In this document: piece after piece, positions 1 to 12,300 of the stretch
Numbering within the stretch: position 1 is the first letter of the stretch
Layout of the letters: every line of letters begins with the position of its first letter
Origin: Anarhynchus alexandrinus
Lineage: Eukaryota; Chordata; Aves; Charadriiformes; Charadriidae
DNA: 64,000 nucleotides
Direction of reading: 5' to 3'
Assembly: GCA_008711295.1 (NCBI GenBank)
Contig: VUYV01000041.1
Location: 186,001 to 250,000 of the forward strand
The notes under the pieces: generated by a model
What the model saw: the letters and a program-made list of their open reading frames with translations, nothing else
Told to the model about the DNA's origin: nothing
Database searches by the model: none
Program-made: the position numbers and the translations under genes

Positions 1-1135
1 CACTGCTAGCATTGGAAAACTTCTTTCCACATCCTAATATGCCAGCTTTCTCTATGTTTGAGGACTAGCATATTCATTTCATCGTAGAAGACTCACGTTG
101 TAGCACAGAAGCACCATCAGAGAGCTGGAACAGTACTTTGGAAAAGCAAAGTGTTTTGTAAAAGACAGCTGACTTAGAGATCAAAAGATCTGTTAATGCA
201 TATACATGCAGTAATTTGTTTGTGATATGACAATATTTAATTGCAAAGGTAGTCACTAGCATAATAAAGGGTATCCAGCACCAGTGCAGAGTACCCCAGC
301 AGACTGAGGTTTTTTGTTATCGTAATGTGTTAACACTATTCAGCCACTCAAATTCCATACAGCAAGGCACAGAGTCCAGGTGAGCGATGGCAGCTCGACC
401 TTGCTGACCTGTGCTTCCCTCTGTTTCACAGAAGTTTCCAACACCCAGTTTTTCTAGTGCTTTTACCCCTGCAGATCAAAAACCCTTGACAAAGATGTTT
501 CACTGGTGCTATCCTGAGCAAATCTGGGGATAATGGCTGGAACAGCTTTAAGCTTAAACTTACCTTGTGTTGCAGCCCCTTGAACCGTGGCTTTGTGCAA
601 CTTGAAGCAGTTCACTTATGTATTAATTTCCTACCCTTCTGCGGCTTTTTGCTCATCATGTTATGACTTAAAAATAACCAATTTTAAGACAAACTGCAAT
701 TTAACCCTCACCTCAATTTAAATTGATTTTAACTTTTCAACTACAAAGTAGATTTTTTTCTACTGATAACTAATATATATGTTGATCTACAACAAAGCTC
801 TTTTTTTTAAACTAACTCAGCAGAAAGTCTGCATTACCCACACTTAAGCTGTTACTGTTTCAGTATGTAATGTGTTCCTCTGATTTTTGAGGGTTTGTCT
901 CCTAATCCAATATCACTGCTGCATTTAATAAACTTTAAAAAAATCTTCATGGAATTTTTAAACTTACAAAGCATACAAATCATATCAAACACTTAGATGT
1001 GCTTGTAATCTAAGACAGTATGTTCACAAAACCTGAAATCAATTAAAAGCAGCAATGTTAACAGTAGGTTATATCTCCAAATCCTTCAGATTTCAGAACT
1101 AGTATAATATATCCTCATTTTCCTTTCTTGAGGGT

Positions 1136-1152
1136 AAAAAAAAAAAAAAAAA
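1136..1152 (+). repeat. A17 homopolymer
   Basis: Seventeen A in a row inside non-coding sequence. No mobile-element body is recognised upstream of it. Confidence 0.9.
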
Positions 1153-1507
1153 GCTTTTTCACCCTAAGAGAATTAGTTCCTTCAGTGAAAGTGAACACAT
1201 CATTGAACTAGTAAATTAAAGAGACAAGGCCTGACTGTGCTTTTAAGAAAAGCTGGCACAGCAGGTAAACAGATTTCAGTTCTTTAGCTAGTGAACTTTA
1301 CTAGTATAATTAATGCTTGAACTCAATACTAGCATTAATTATGGTGTGTTGATTATATGTTGACCACTAGAGGAAATACTAACTTAAGTGACAAAGATCA
1401 CTAAGTGGAAGACATAGCACCTGAACAACTGTCAAACTGATTTGGAGGTGGGGTGTTAAACAGACAAACTTATTTTAAGAGACATTATCTACAGATCAAT
1501 TTAAAAC

Positions 1508-1560
1508 TTAAAAAAAAAACCAAACAAACCAACCAACCAAAAAACCACCAAACAAACACG
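1508..1560 (+). repeat. A-tract followed by CCAAC/CAAAC low-complexity patch
   Basis: A nine-base A-run is followed by repeated CAAAC and CCAAC words. Similar patches, always A/C-rich on the + strand, lie near 11947-11990, 17919-17945, 21700-21735 and 26430-26467. See the finding on oriented low-complexity patches. Confidence 0.7.
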
Positions 1561-4390
1561 CTGCTCAAGTCATCACATCAGTGCTACCCTTTCCCTTTGC
1601 TCAGCAGTTCAGGCTGTTCTCCTCCCTCTCCCATAAAGCAGCTCAGCTGTCTGCCTGTCTCCTAGGCAGCCCTCTCTGTCTCCCACTTTCCATCAGTCTC
1701 CCTGGTGGCATTCAGTCTATTCACATTTTCCTAGGATGCCTTCATCCAAAAGACAAGAAAACCAGCATTTGCTCCAGGCTTCCAGCTACTGGAGTTTTTA
1801 TCAGTCTGTTTCTGCACTGAAAAAGAGAGGTAAGAACATGCCATTCTGTAATGAAAACTTCTTGTGCTAGCCTGTATTAGATTGCATACTTAATAACAGC
1901 CAGTATTCCCAGATCCAATTATAAAGAAAAGCTCAGTTCTGAAGATCTCAACAGCCTTTAAAGACAGACGACCCAGGAATTATCACACACAGAGGAAAAA
2001 AAAAAAATTACATCACTTGAGGTTGCATGACTGTATTTGAATATACCCCAGTTTGCAACATCCTGCCAGCAGCCATCGTCTTCTGGATAATTTACCAGAA
2101 GGACTTATTTTTGACCTGCTGCTCCAGCTGCATTAGTTCACATACACTTAATGTTACAACTGGTCTGATCTGAAAGGATGCCCGAAGAACAAGAGTCAAA
2201 AATACAATCTAGCACAGAGCACCATCAATGCAGTATGCTCAAAAAGAAGTATATGCAGTTTTTTTTTAAAACTTGCATCGAAGGACAGCTCAGCTTTTAC
2301 ATTAAAAAAACATCTCATTTGCATTTTCATCAAGCAGCACTACAAGACCACTGCAGCATCTTTAGAAGTCCCAGCCTGCCTGTCCAGATGTACTCAGTAA
2401 TTACAACACTGCTAACAAGAAAACTGGTTGCAAAGTTTTAATTCCTGGATTTTTATGTTATCCAAATGAAGGAAAGCGAATATGCAAACAGATCCTGCAA
2501 ACAGATCTCCAGAGATTTTTATCATCTATTAGATAAATATCTTATTCTATAGCAAAAGGATTATCTGTTATTTGCCCTGGAAGAAGCAGTTAGAGAAACT
2601 GTATCTTCCACAGAAAGCATAACTAAAGAAAAACACCATTTGAGCTAAGGCATACTACACAGGAAATTTTCTCTTTGGATTTTTTTTTTTTTTAAGGAAA
2701 GTTACTGTATTCAAGGATTTCTAATAGTTCAAAAGACAGCACTGTCTTTTGCTCTTAGAGAAACAGTACCCAGTACTTAACACATACACAGACTTCTGAA
2801 ATTATTTTGGGAATAATACTAAAAGTGAATATTGGGGAAAAAGGGGCATAGAAAAGGGGGATAAAAGTTGATTGCACTAAAGACAGATGCATTTTTATTT
2901 GTAGCACTATGCATTATAAAGAGACACACATTCCTTCAAAGCACTAGAATTCCCAAAATTACTTGTAGAAAAACTAGGTATAAAATGGAAGACTGGATGA
3001 TCACAGGTTGTGGCTTCTTGTCTCTACCTGCTAAGTATCTCAAGAAGCTTCCAAATTTCCTTAACTCTTCCTTATGAATTATGGAGATGTCACAGCAATA
3101 TTAAGTGATAACAAAACAAAAAAAGTGTATCAGCCACATATTAGTACTATTAAAAAAAACTGCGCATAGCACACTTGGCAAGTAGTAAATTTTCTTTTTA
3201 TGCATAACCAGGGGGGACTGAGCACCTCACCTGCCTTGCCACCAGCTGAGAGCCTTGAACATTGTTCTTCATTCCAGAGACTGCTTGAGATGCACTATAA
3301 GTGAGTATACTAGGTAACCCTTTTTCAGTGTTACCAAGACATGAATAAGACTAAGAATTATTCACAGCTGAATACACTTTAGATCTAGGGAATGGGAGAT
3401 CCAGTCAGTGCTAGCAACGACCCCTTAGTTCCAATTCAGCAGCATCCTCGAAATTAGGAAAGTATAAACTAACTAAGACACCAGAAAATCTGAGAGAGAA
3501 CACACTTCAAATAATTCTCATTAAATCTCTTCATGTAGCTGTTTAAAATTGGTTTAAAATAGCCTTCAGAAAATGGATGATAAACTCCTTAATGTTGATT
3601 TGTTTTCTTCCCACCTTCTCAATTAAGGTATATTTATTCTAGGCTTCAGCTCCTGAAGTTGTTCAACATTTTCAAGAGAACAAAAGGATAACTTGACCTT
3701 TAAGTATTACAGAAGGACAGACCTATTATGCACTTTTCAAGTAATTTTAAACCACAAACATGAACATATCAGCCTAAGTATTGTCTTCTTAGCAACAACG
3801 GTATGAGGTCTCCCATGTTTTTCCATAATCCACGAAAGAATACAGACTTTCCAATTGGGATGCAGGGGAAAGAAGCACCAAAACAAGTCTGAGAAATCTG
3901 CACAGAGAAAGCCTTATACAGCTCATTTATAGGGTCCTGGATGAGCAGTGATTCCAGCTTGAGTGCTTCTGCTAATCAAGTAATAATGCAAAGCATTGAG
4001 CTCAGAAGAATGAAAACTCTTTGTCAAAGTCCACACACTCCTCAGTGCCCACAACTCTATTTTGAAACTCACTGGCAGCTGATGCCAGAGATTACAGGGC
4101 TAGCATGAAGGATGCTGTATGACACATTGATTAACAAACCAGCAGCCACATACAGCACTAGACTGAACATGCCTGCTTATTCTTAAGTAAAACACAAACT
4201 ACTACTTAGTCACTTCCCTGGTCAGAAACTGTGAAGCACTTATGTCAGTGCCTCCCTTCAGTTCTAGTAACAGCTTGTACTTTAAGTCTAACGTTAACCT
4301 ATGAAAAAAAAATAAGCCACTGTAATTCTTGATCCTCATTTTACTCTGGAATTATGTAGATGCTTTACAAAGATCTCAATCATCTTCAAA

Positions 4391-5350
4391 TCATAGAATA
4401 GTTTGGGTTGGAAGAGACCTTTAAGGGTCATCTAGTCCAACCCCCCTGCAATAAGCAGAGACATCTTCAACTACATCAGGCTGCTCAGAGCCCCGTCCAA
4501 CCTGACCTTGAATGTTTCCAGGGATGGGGCATCTACCACCTCTCTGGGCAACCCGTTCCAGTGTTTCACCACCCTCACTGTAACAAGTTTCTTCATTATA
4601 TCTAGTTTAAAGCTAACCTCTTTTAGTTTAAAGCCATTGTTCCTTGTCCTATTGCAACAGGCCCTGCTAAAAAGTTTGGGAAGATGGGGGGATTTTCTTA
4701 CAAGCGCCCTTTAAGTACTGAAAGGCCACAATAAGGTCTCCCCAGAGCCTCCTCTTCTCCAGGCTGAATAACCCCAACTCACACAGCCTGTCCTCATAGG
4801 ACAGGTGCTTCAGCTCTCTGATCATCTTCATGGCCCTCCTCTGGACTCACTCCAACAGGTCCATGTCTTTCCTGTGCAGAGGACTCCAGAGTTGGACACA
4901 GTACTCCAGGTGGGGTCTCACCAGAGTGGAGTAGAGGGGCAGAATCACCTCCCTCCACCTGCTGGCCATGCTTCTTTTGATGCAGCCCAAGATATGGTTG
5001 GCCTTCTGGGCTGCAAGTGCACACTGCCAGCTCATGTCCAGCTTTTCATCCACCAGTACCCCAAAGTCCTTCGCAGCAAGGCTGCTCTCAATCCTTTCAT
5101 CTCCCAGCCTATATTGATACCAGTGGGTGCCCTGAGCCAGGTGCAGGACCTTGTATTTGGCCTTGTTAAACTCATGAGGTTCACATGGGTCCACTTCTTG
5201 AGCCTGTTTAGGTTCCTCTGGATGGCATCCCATCCCTCAGGTATGACAACCACACCACTCAGCTTGGTGGTATCTCCAAACTTGCTGAGGGTGCACTCGA
5301 TCCCATTGGCTATGCCATTCATGAAGATATTAAACAGCATTGGTCCCAAA
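4391..5350 (-). mobile_element. CR1 LINE fragment, 5'-truncated
   Basis: The + strand starts with TCATAGAATAGTTTGGGTTGGAAGAGACC, shown here only by its hallmarks: the ATTCTATGA-type 3' tail and the GGTTGGAAGAGACC block, both in reverse complement. The minus strand still shows C-terminal reverse-transcriptase residues such as [29 protein letters not shown] (split here as [10 protein letters not shown] and [12 protein letters not shown]) and [19 protein letters not shown]. The frame is broken between about 5030 and 5230, so it is a dead copy of about 960 bp. Its right (element 5') end is uncertain by about 40 bp. Confidence 0.93.
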
Positions 5351-6321
5351 TCTTCTGATTCTCTATGCTGTAGCTTTATTCCTGACAATTCAAAGTGTCC
5401 TATTGGATGCCATAAAGCAATGAAGCCTTCACAGGAGCTTATTTAAATAAGAACTGTGATAACCAGAATAGTCTGAATGGTACAAATTAAGCATCAGCAG
5501 GAAGTATGCCTCACTCCTGAAAGTTTCTATAGACCTCAAAATAAAAAACAAAGTAAGGGAAAAGCAGCCCAATGTACATATAAGAAAATCTATATTCTTT
5601 TGAGTCAGAGAATTACGGAGAGAACTCTAGAGATAACTCTCCTCCAGAGCTGAAGCTGCTCCCCTGGAAAGCTAGCAGGAACCACACTTTACCACTCTCT
5701 TCTAAAGGCAGAAGCTTCTACACCAGGTGGCTACTAACCAGACCTCTTGGCTTTAACTGAAGACCACAGGAAAGTAAGAGAGAAGCAATGATATGATCAA
5801 AAACCAAAGGCTAACCACCACACAAGCCATTCTTGAAAAGGTCAGGAATGGAACATAGACAGTAGAAGTTAAATTTTAAAAATATTAAAATTACTTTATA
5901 TTTTTGGACTCAGAAACGGTGTATGTGCAATAGCACAGTTGCTGCCATTCCTCTGTATAGTGGAGAGTGTTCAGAGAACTGCTGGAGCAGTAACAGCTTC
6001 TGACAGAGTTTGTGGTTTACTCTATCAGCTTTTTTGCACTATGCCGTTTAAAATATTTCCAAGTCTGAATCAGGTACCTTGCCTTTTAATAACTGGTTAT
6101 ATATGGTCAAACCAAGATGAATAGCTTTTCTTTAAAATCAGGTAACTCAGCAGTAATTTCTATTCAAGTATGTCACTTTTTGGAATACGCTTTGGTCTAG
6201 AGCTCACTTGTACACAGCAGTCATAATGCAGACAACTGCAATACATGACAACATGAATTTTCAAATTCAGGTCTGATGTAAAAATAAGCCATTACATTTT
6301 GTCCAGTCATTTCTTGAAACA

Positions 6322-6351
6322 GGGCTTGGGGGGGTGACGGGGGCGGGGGGG
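6322..6351 (+). other. G-quadruplex-type G-run cluster
   Basis: Four G-runs of 3, 7, 5 and 7 bases lie at 6322-6324, 6328-6334, 6339-6343 and 6345-6351, with loops of 1-4 bases. They fit the usual G4 pattern. An A-rich tract follows at once. On the presumed minus-strand transcript the run would be C-rich, so any G4 would form on the non-transcript-like strand. Confidence 0.65.
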
Positions 6352-9300
6352 ATAAAAAAAATAAAAAAAAAATCAAACAGATCCCCCAGTTCAAAGTGTT
6401 CCTGACTCAGCACTGGAAGAACAAAGCCAGAATTTTCTCTTTAGGAGCATCACGTGAAAGTTAATGAAGTTGCATTTTGAATTTCCAAGGAAAACATGCA
6501 GTTTGGGAAAGATAGTGACAACCAGCAACCAGTCACAGTAAGCTGACATGTGAATTGCCATTCCCAGTCATTAAATACATAAAAAAATCATTAATACATT
6601 AAGCAGTAGCTAGAACTGGGATTTCTTGCCCCTGTTTATTAGAATATAATTGTAAAAGCCCAAATGTGTTAATATACATAGCCTGAAAAGTTGGCAAAAG
6701 TGTTTTCCCCTCAATACCTCCACATTCATTCTTTACCTAATAACTTTTTTCAATACAAGCTCTACTCGCTACAATTGAGGAATGCACATTTATAAAATCA
6801 AATTTAATTAATGCTTGATGAGACAATTTTGGATCAAATTTCAGTGGGGTAAAGGATAAATCTCTTCACAAACATTTTATGCAGAAGAGCTATAAATTCT
6901 AGTCTATATTTATTTTTAAAGCCATTTTGCTTAAGAGTAACTGGGTTTCTCTCTACAAGTTTAGTTGCAGGTTTACTTTTGCAGAATCTGGTCAGTCACA
7001 CATGTTGATCAGGCAGCTGGGGAAGAGCACATTTCTTACCTGCTGAGCCTGTACTTCAAAACTCGTGCTAATGAGTTTACACAGATGCTTTTTAACAGGT
7101 AGCTGCAGTAGCAGATTTTTAAGAACCGGAATTGGTAGTAAGAATGTTTTAGAAGGGACTTTGCATACTTGTCATTTACTGAAAGGAAACGTTGTGCTTC
7201 AAAAAGTGTTAAGATATTTCAGAGAAAATAAGTACACTGAATTTCTTTGCCTCTCCTCCCATTGGGTTTAGAGAATCAGAGGTACACTGGTACTTTCAGT
7301 GCTACACATTAGTTCAGCCTCCAGCCAGGCATGAACCATCCAAAGAACCATCCATTCACAAACAGAAACACATCAGATTTTCCAGGTGTGAACAAATACT
7401 GCAAAGCTTGCAGCTTTTAAGATTTAGTCCATAATCACGTCCAATGACCATGCTAGTTAAAGCTGGAGCTAGCAAGCAGTGAAAACAAAAAGTGAAAAAA
7501 ATATCCAACTGTTCATGGAAAGACAAGTCACACCCCATAAAATTTTCTTTGAGGAAAGTCACAGATCATGCAGACCAGAATTTTTTTTTTTTCTCCTTAA
7601 CTTTCAAAAAGGCTTTCAATAGGGTTTTGCTGAGCTGTCTAAAGAAACTAAGCTGCCATCAGAAGTGTCTGCCCTCTTATGGATTAAGACTTGATTTTAA
7701 AAACTTGGAAACAAAAGAAGGAATAGTGGAAGCCAACCATGGGAGCTCCATGTGATTCTCTAATATCACAGACATAAGTCATTCTAGTTATTAGTGATCT
7801 GAAAAAGAAAGTGAAGAGGAAGTGGACAAAAGTTACTACACCAAAAGGCTTACCATTTGAAGACCAGCACAGAAATCTGAAGGATCTTGAGATTGAAGAG
7901 TGATAAAATAGTATGAAATAAATTGTTGTTAAATGTCAAATTATGCAACCATGGAAAAATTACTCCTAAATGAGCACAATGATGCACCAATCTACCTAGT
8001 AATTTTAAGGAACAAGCTCTCTGAGCTGTCGTAAGTATCTCCTGTAACATCAGCTCAGTCATCACAGTCAAAAGCCAAGCTATATACAAGGAATTATTAG
8101 GAAAAAAGCACCAAATGTCCCTGTAGACGTTTACAGTGCACCTGCACCCTGTACTCAGAATAACTCTGCTTTCCTCTCCCCACATGCAGAAAGAACTAGC
8201 AAGTACAGAAGGAATAACAAGAATTTCCAAGTGTTTCATAAGGAACAAAACTGACCCACTGGAGAAAGGGTACTGTGGGTACCCAAGTAGAATGGAAGAG
8301 ACCAACAGAGAATATGTATATATTCACCTTTATATCACTTACATTTGAAATTATATATATATATAAATAAAAACCACTGTGCCTGGTTAAACCGTGAAAC
8401 TCCCTTCTATCAAAGGTTGCAGATGACAGCACTTAAATGGTTTAAAATAATCAGACAAGCTGACTAGGGTGGAAGATGCAGTGTAAAGTGAGTAGGCAGA
8501 AAATATACTGCCAAGGAAGCGGTCAGGCTAGACACTTCCTGGGCTGGAGAAGTCCACAGACTTAGGGACTGCTATCAGAGAGCATCCTAGGAAATATCAG
8601 TATGTTTACTCTGATCTTACAGTCATCCTTAGAGCATCTGCTGCTAGCCACTAACCACAGCAAGATACTGGGGTAGATAATTTCATTCTGATCCAGTACA
8701 GCAGTTCTTGCACATGGTACTGGTCTAATTTATTATGGAGTTCCACACTTTCAGAAACATAAAAGGAAGGGGAAAAGAACCATTAATACATACCAATAAG
8801 TCTGAGTGGTTTTGGACGCTGGATTCTTTCCACATATTTTTAATTTTATTTCCTATCCCTAGAGCTGACCAGCATTTTTATAAACACGCTTTTACAACTA
8901 CAACTTCACTGAGCAATCAGAAGCATAAGCAGTTATTTACCTAGCAACTGCTAAACCCAAGAAAAAGAAAGAAATGCACCATACAGAAAAGACAGTGCAA
9001 GTATAAAGACTTCCCTGTTTAACTTAAATCAAGAAAAGTTCTCCCTCCGTAACTTCATTAGAAGTCCTGGAGCTGGTTAGCAGCAGTAAGCCAGGCAACA
9101 GATACACACATTGAGAAGTTTCACAGCTCTTTGCAGAAGTACCTCAGGAAATTACGTTGAACTGGTGAGACGCAGTCCCCAGTTTTGATCAACAAAACCT
9201 ATCAGAAGCTAATTTAGTGTTACAAATCTCTGCATCTGGCAGGTAACCACACGTATACGGCATGAGTGGAATCACAGCTGCACCACTTTTACTTTCACAG

Positions 9301-12300
9301 TACAGGTACTACCTTAAGTTCCCAGAATTCACTGCTGTCTAGCGGAGCTTTCAGTTACAAGCCTTTAAAAGGCATCATGAGCAAATCTACAGCGAAAAGC
9401 TTTTCTGGGTCCAGCGATATCAGGTATTATGACAGAGAAACACTCAGTCATAGAACTGAGATACCGTCTGTAAAGTAGGCTTTTCTAGACTCTCGCAAAA
9501 AATTTGAAGAAAACTTTAGTTAGATGAAGATTGGTTTCATCTACTCGTGAAGTGGGAGCACAGAGCTATTTCTGTAGTATTACTTGAACAACACTATACA
9601 CACACACAAAGAAGCTATAACCCAGCTCCAAGGCTTCAGCATCTACAGAAGAGACTAACTTACCTACTGCTAATATCACTTGGAACAAGTTGTTTGTAAC
9701 CATACTATTTTTGGTTTCTTTACTTGTTATTATAAACAAAACTTTGTTTCTTGACACAGCTATATCTTAAATAACCACATCCAAGCACCTCAGACCTCCT
9801 AATGTACTACATCTTAATACATAATCTGTAGTGGCAGCCACAACCGAAGTCTTAACCATTTGAAGAAAAAAAGCAATACATCTACAGGCAGTACATTTCA
9901 TGGCCTCATACTGTCTAGTTAGAAGGACTCTATTCTGATGTTTTTCACACTGGTGCTGTTCCTTCCCATTAGCAAATGGCTTTCAACAGCATAGAGAATA
10001 CAGTTTTAATCTAAGAAGTGACTGAAGTAAATTCTGAAAAAGGGTAGCATCAAAATACACAGAGCTCAGAGCTGCAAAGACTCACAGATACTGCTATTTT
10101 GGAAATGCGAAGAGAAAAACAAAAGACACTGTGTAAGCCCAGTCTGAGCAGCGTCCAGGAGGGTCCCTGTAACCCATCACCTGGTAGCAAGCCTTATCGC
10201 ATCAAGACTCCCACTAGGTGGAGAAAGATCATCCTCAAACATTTTCTTCTTGCATCCTCTCAGCTGGACAATATATTCAGGAGTTCGAATCCTCACATTT
10301 TGACGTTGCCTTGGATAAGGTTTCTGGGAAGAAAATTAATCAACTATGTATTTGTTCAGATTAAGAGTTCAAGCCCACTTCTGCCAATAATTTTGGACTG
10401 GACTTTACAGTAATGCTATACTTAAAGTAAATTGCAGCCAAGTTACATGATCCTGTATCCCAGTGTTCCATCTGGTTAACTGTCAGAGTAAGCTTGTCCT
10501 AATTGTATTCTGCACTCATAGGTATAAAATAAAGAAAGCAGGCTGCCGTGGATTAAAATAGACTATCCAAATCTGTACTATTTAAGGCATAGGGAAGACT
10601 CTCCATGAAAAAGCCATGGCAAAGACTCTATAGGAGTTCTGCTGTAACAGGAAGGATGGCAGAAGCACAGAGCACATCCTCCAACCAGCATCAGTAGGCA
10701 TACACAATCATCACATGCAGCCTGAGCAGGTTCAGAGAAAGCACATACCTCCTCAGCAAGGGCAAGCATCCCAAAGAGGTCAGTATCACAATGAAGAAGT
10801 GTAAAAAAAATTCTTCACTTTTTCTGGTGATGAACAAACATAAAACAACAACAATCAGGAATCGGAGATAAGTCTCTAGAAAGACATACACAACCAGCAC
10901 ACAAGCATCTGATCATCTTTACAAACCTGGTCATATCACAGGAGTTTGAGAAAAGCCTTAATCAGTTCCGTGGAAAGAAAAAACACCAATCACAGCCCAG
11001 AGCTACGACTCTAAGAACTAATTCAATGCCTTACAAAACTTTTCATTTACAAGAAAATCCTGTAGAGATGCATCACAGAATTTTTCCAACAAGGGAAGTC
11101 AGCATACAAGAACTTTGTTTTAACATTTAAGAGGCTGCAGTTAGCCCCACCAGCTAAATGGCACCTTGCATCAAGGTGAGGTCTTTTCCTGGCCTTCCCA
11201 CAATGCACCTGAACTGTGAAATAGCAACCTTAAACCTTGCAATACAGACATATTACCCTAAGTTGAAGGCGGTTTGCATAGTTTGTTTTACAGAAGAATC
11301 AGTCACTTCTAAGGAAGGTCCACTGTGCTCAACCATTGTGTTAGAGATAAAGGAGACATCATACATTATGTCTACAGACCCTGTCTTGCAGGAGGGGAAT
11401 TCAGAGGGCTGGGTGCTAACAAAAAAGCTGAGGTGATTATAGTAACACTCACTCCACCTCACCAGAAAACACCATGGGTTTTCCCTGAGATAGGGCTACA
11501 AAAGATTTCAAGAGCAAAGGAGGAAAAACATTTGCTTGTAAGGAGTCATTGAATGACTAGGTTGCTATTGAAGCAATTAATGTTTGAAACTGCAACAGAA
11601 ATCTCATACCAATGTCAGGTGCCACAGCCCTTATATCCAGAGTAAACTTTCAGAATATACTAGCAAGTACGTTCCATTCCTGGAAAACCTGTATCTCATT
11701 CCTTAAATGTATTAGACACTGATGCAAATAGACTTGGGAGGCTGAATGTTTATATCTCAGTAAAATCTGAATGCACTTGTAATTTCTTACCTTTCTACAA
11801 GTTAAGACACATGAGTTTGCCTTGTAGCCTTCCCTAGAAGTTGAGATCCTTGCCTTTGCAAAAGGTAGTTTACTGCATTAAGGTTTCACACCATCCAAGC
11901 TAGTACGATTAAAAGATTGTGGAAGCATCAAAATAAGCAAGTACGGGGAAAAAAAAAAAAACCACAACACCCACCCACAAACCAAAAAGGTAGTACACCA
12001 TCATGACTTCTCTGAAAAGCTATAGCTCCTTCTGAAAATCCTTCGCTTGATTATCACTGCTCCTTTTCACCCCATGGGAAGAAGCACAAGAAGAAACACA
12101 GCTATCTTTCACTAGTAACGGTGCAAGGGTTTTTTCTTTGGGGCCAGAGATGTCAGTCTCTCAAATTAGGAAAGGAATTTTTTTGATTGTACCCTTATAT
12201 TGGCTCTAAGTTTCTCCACTCTGAGAGACAACTAAAAAGCTTTGTTTATTGCGATCTGTTCCAGTGCCAGACTCTGCATGGCCAGCACAGTGATAATCAC

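Larger units (their letters stand above)
1..4390. other. Non-coding, AT-rich (presumed intron of the minus-strand gene)
   Basis: No exon, RNA gene or mobile element is recognised. Open frames on both strands are short, unrelated to any family I know, and have no consistent codon bias. The stretch holds homopolymers near 1136 and 2680 and the A/C-rich patch at 1508-1560. Confidence 0.6.

Noticed and set aside
4847..5388. Reverse-transcriptase-like frames as a host gene
   Set aside because: They are the broken C-terminal part of a 5'-truncated CR1 LINE, not a functional gene.
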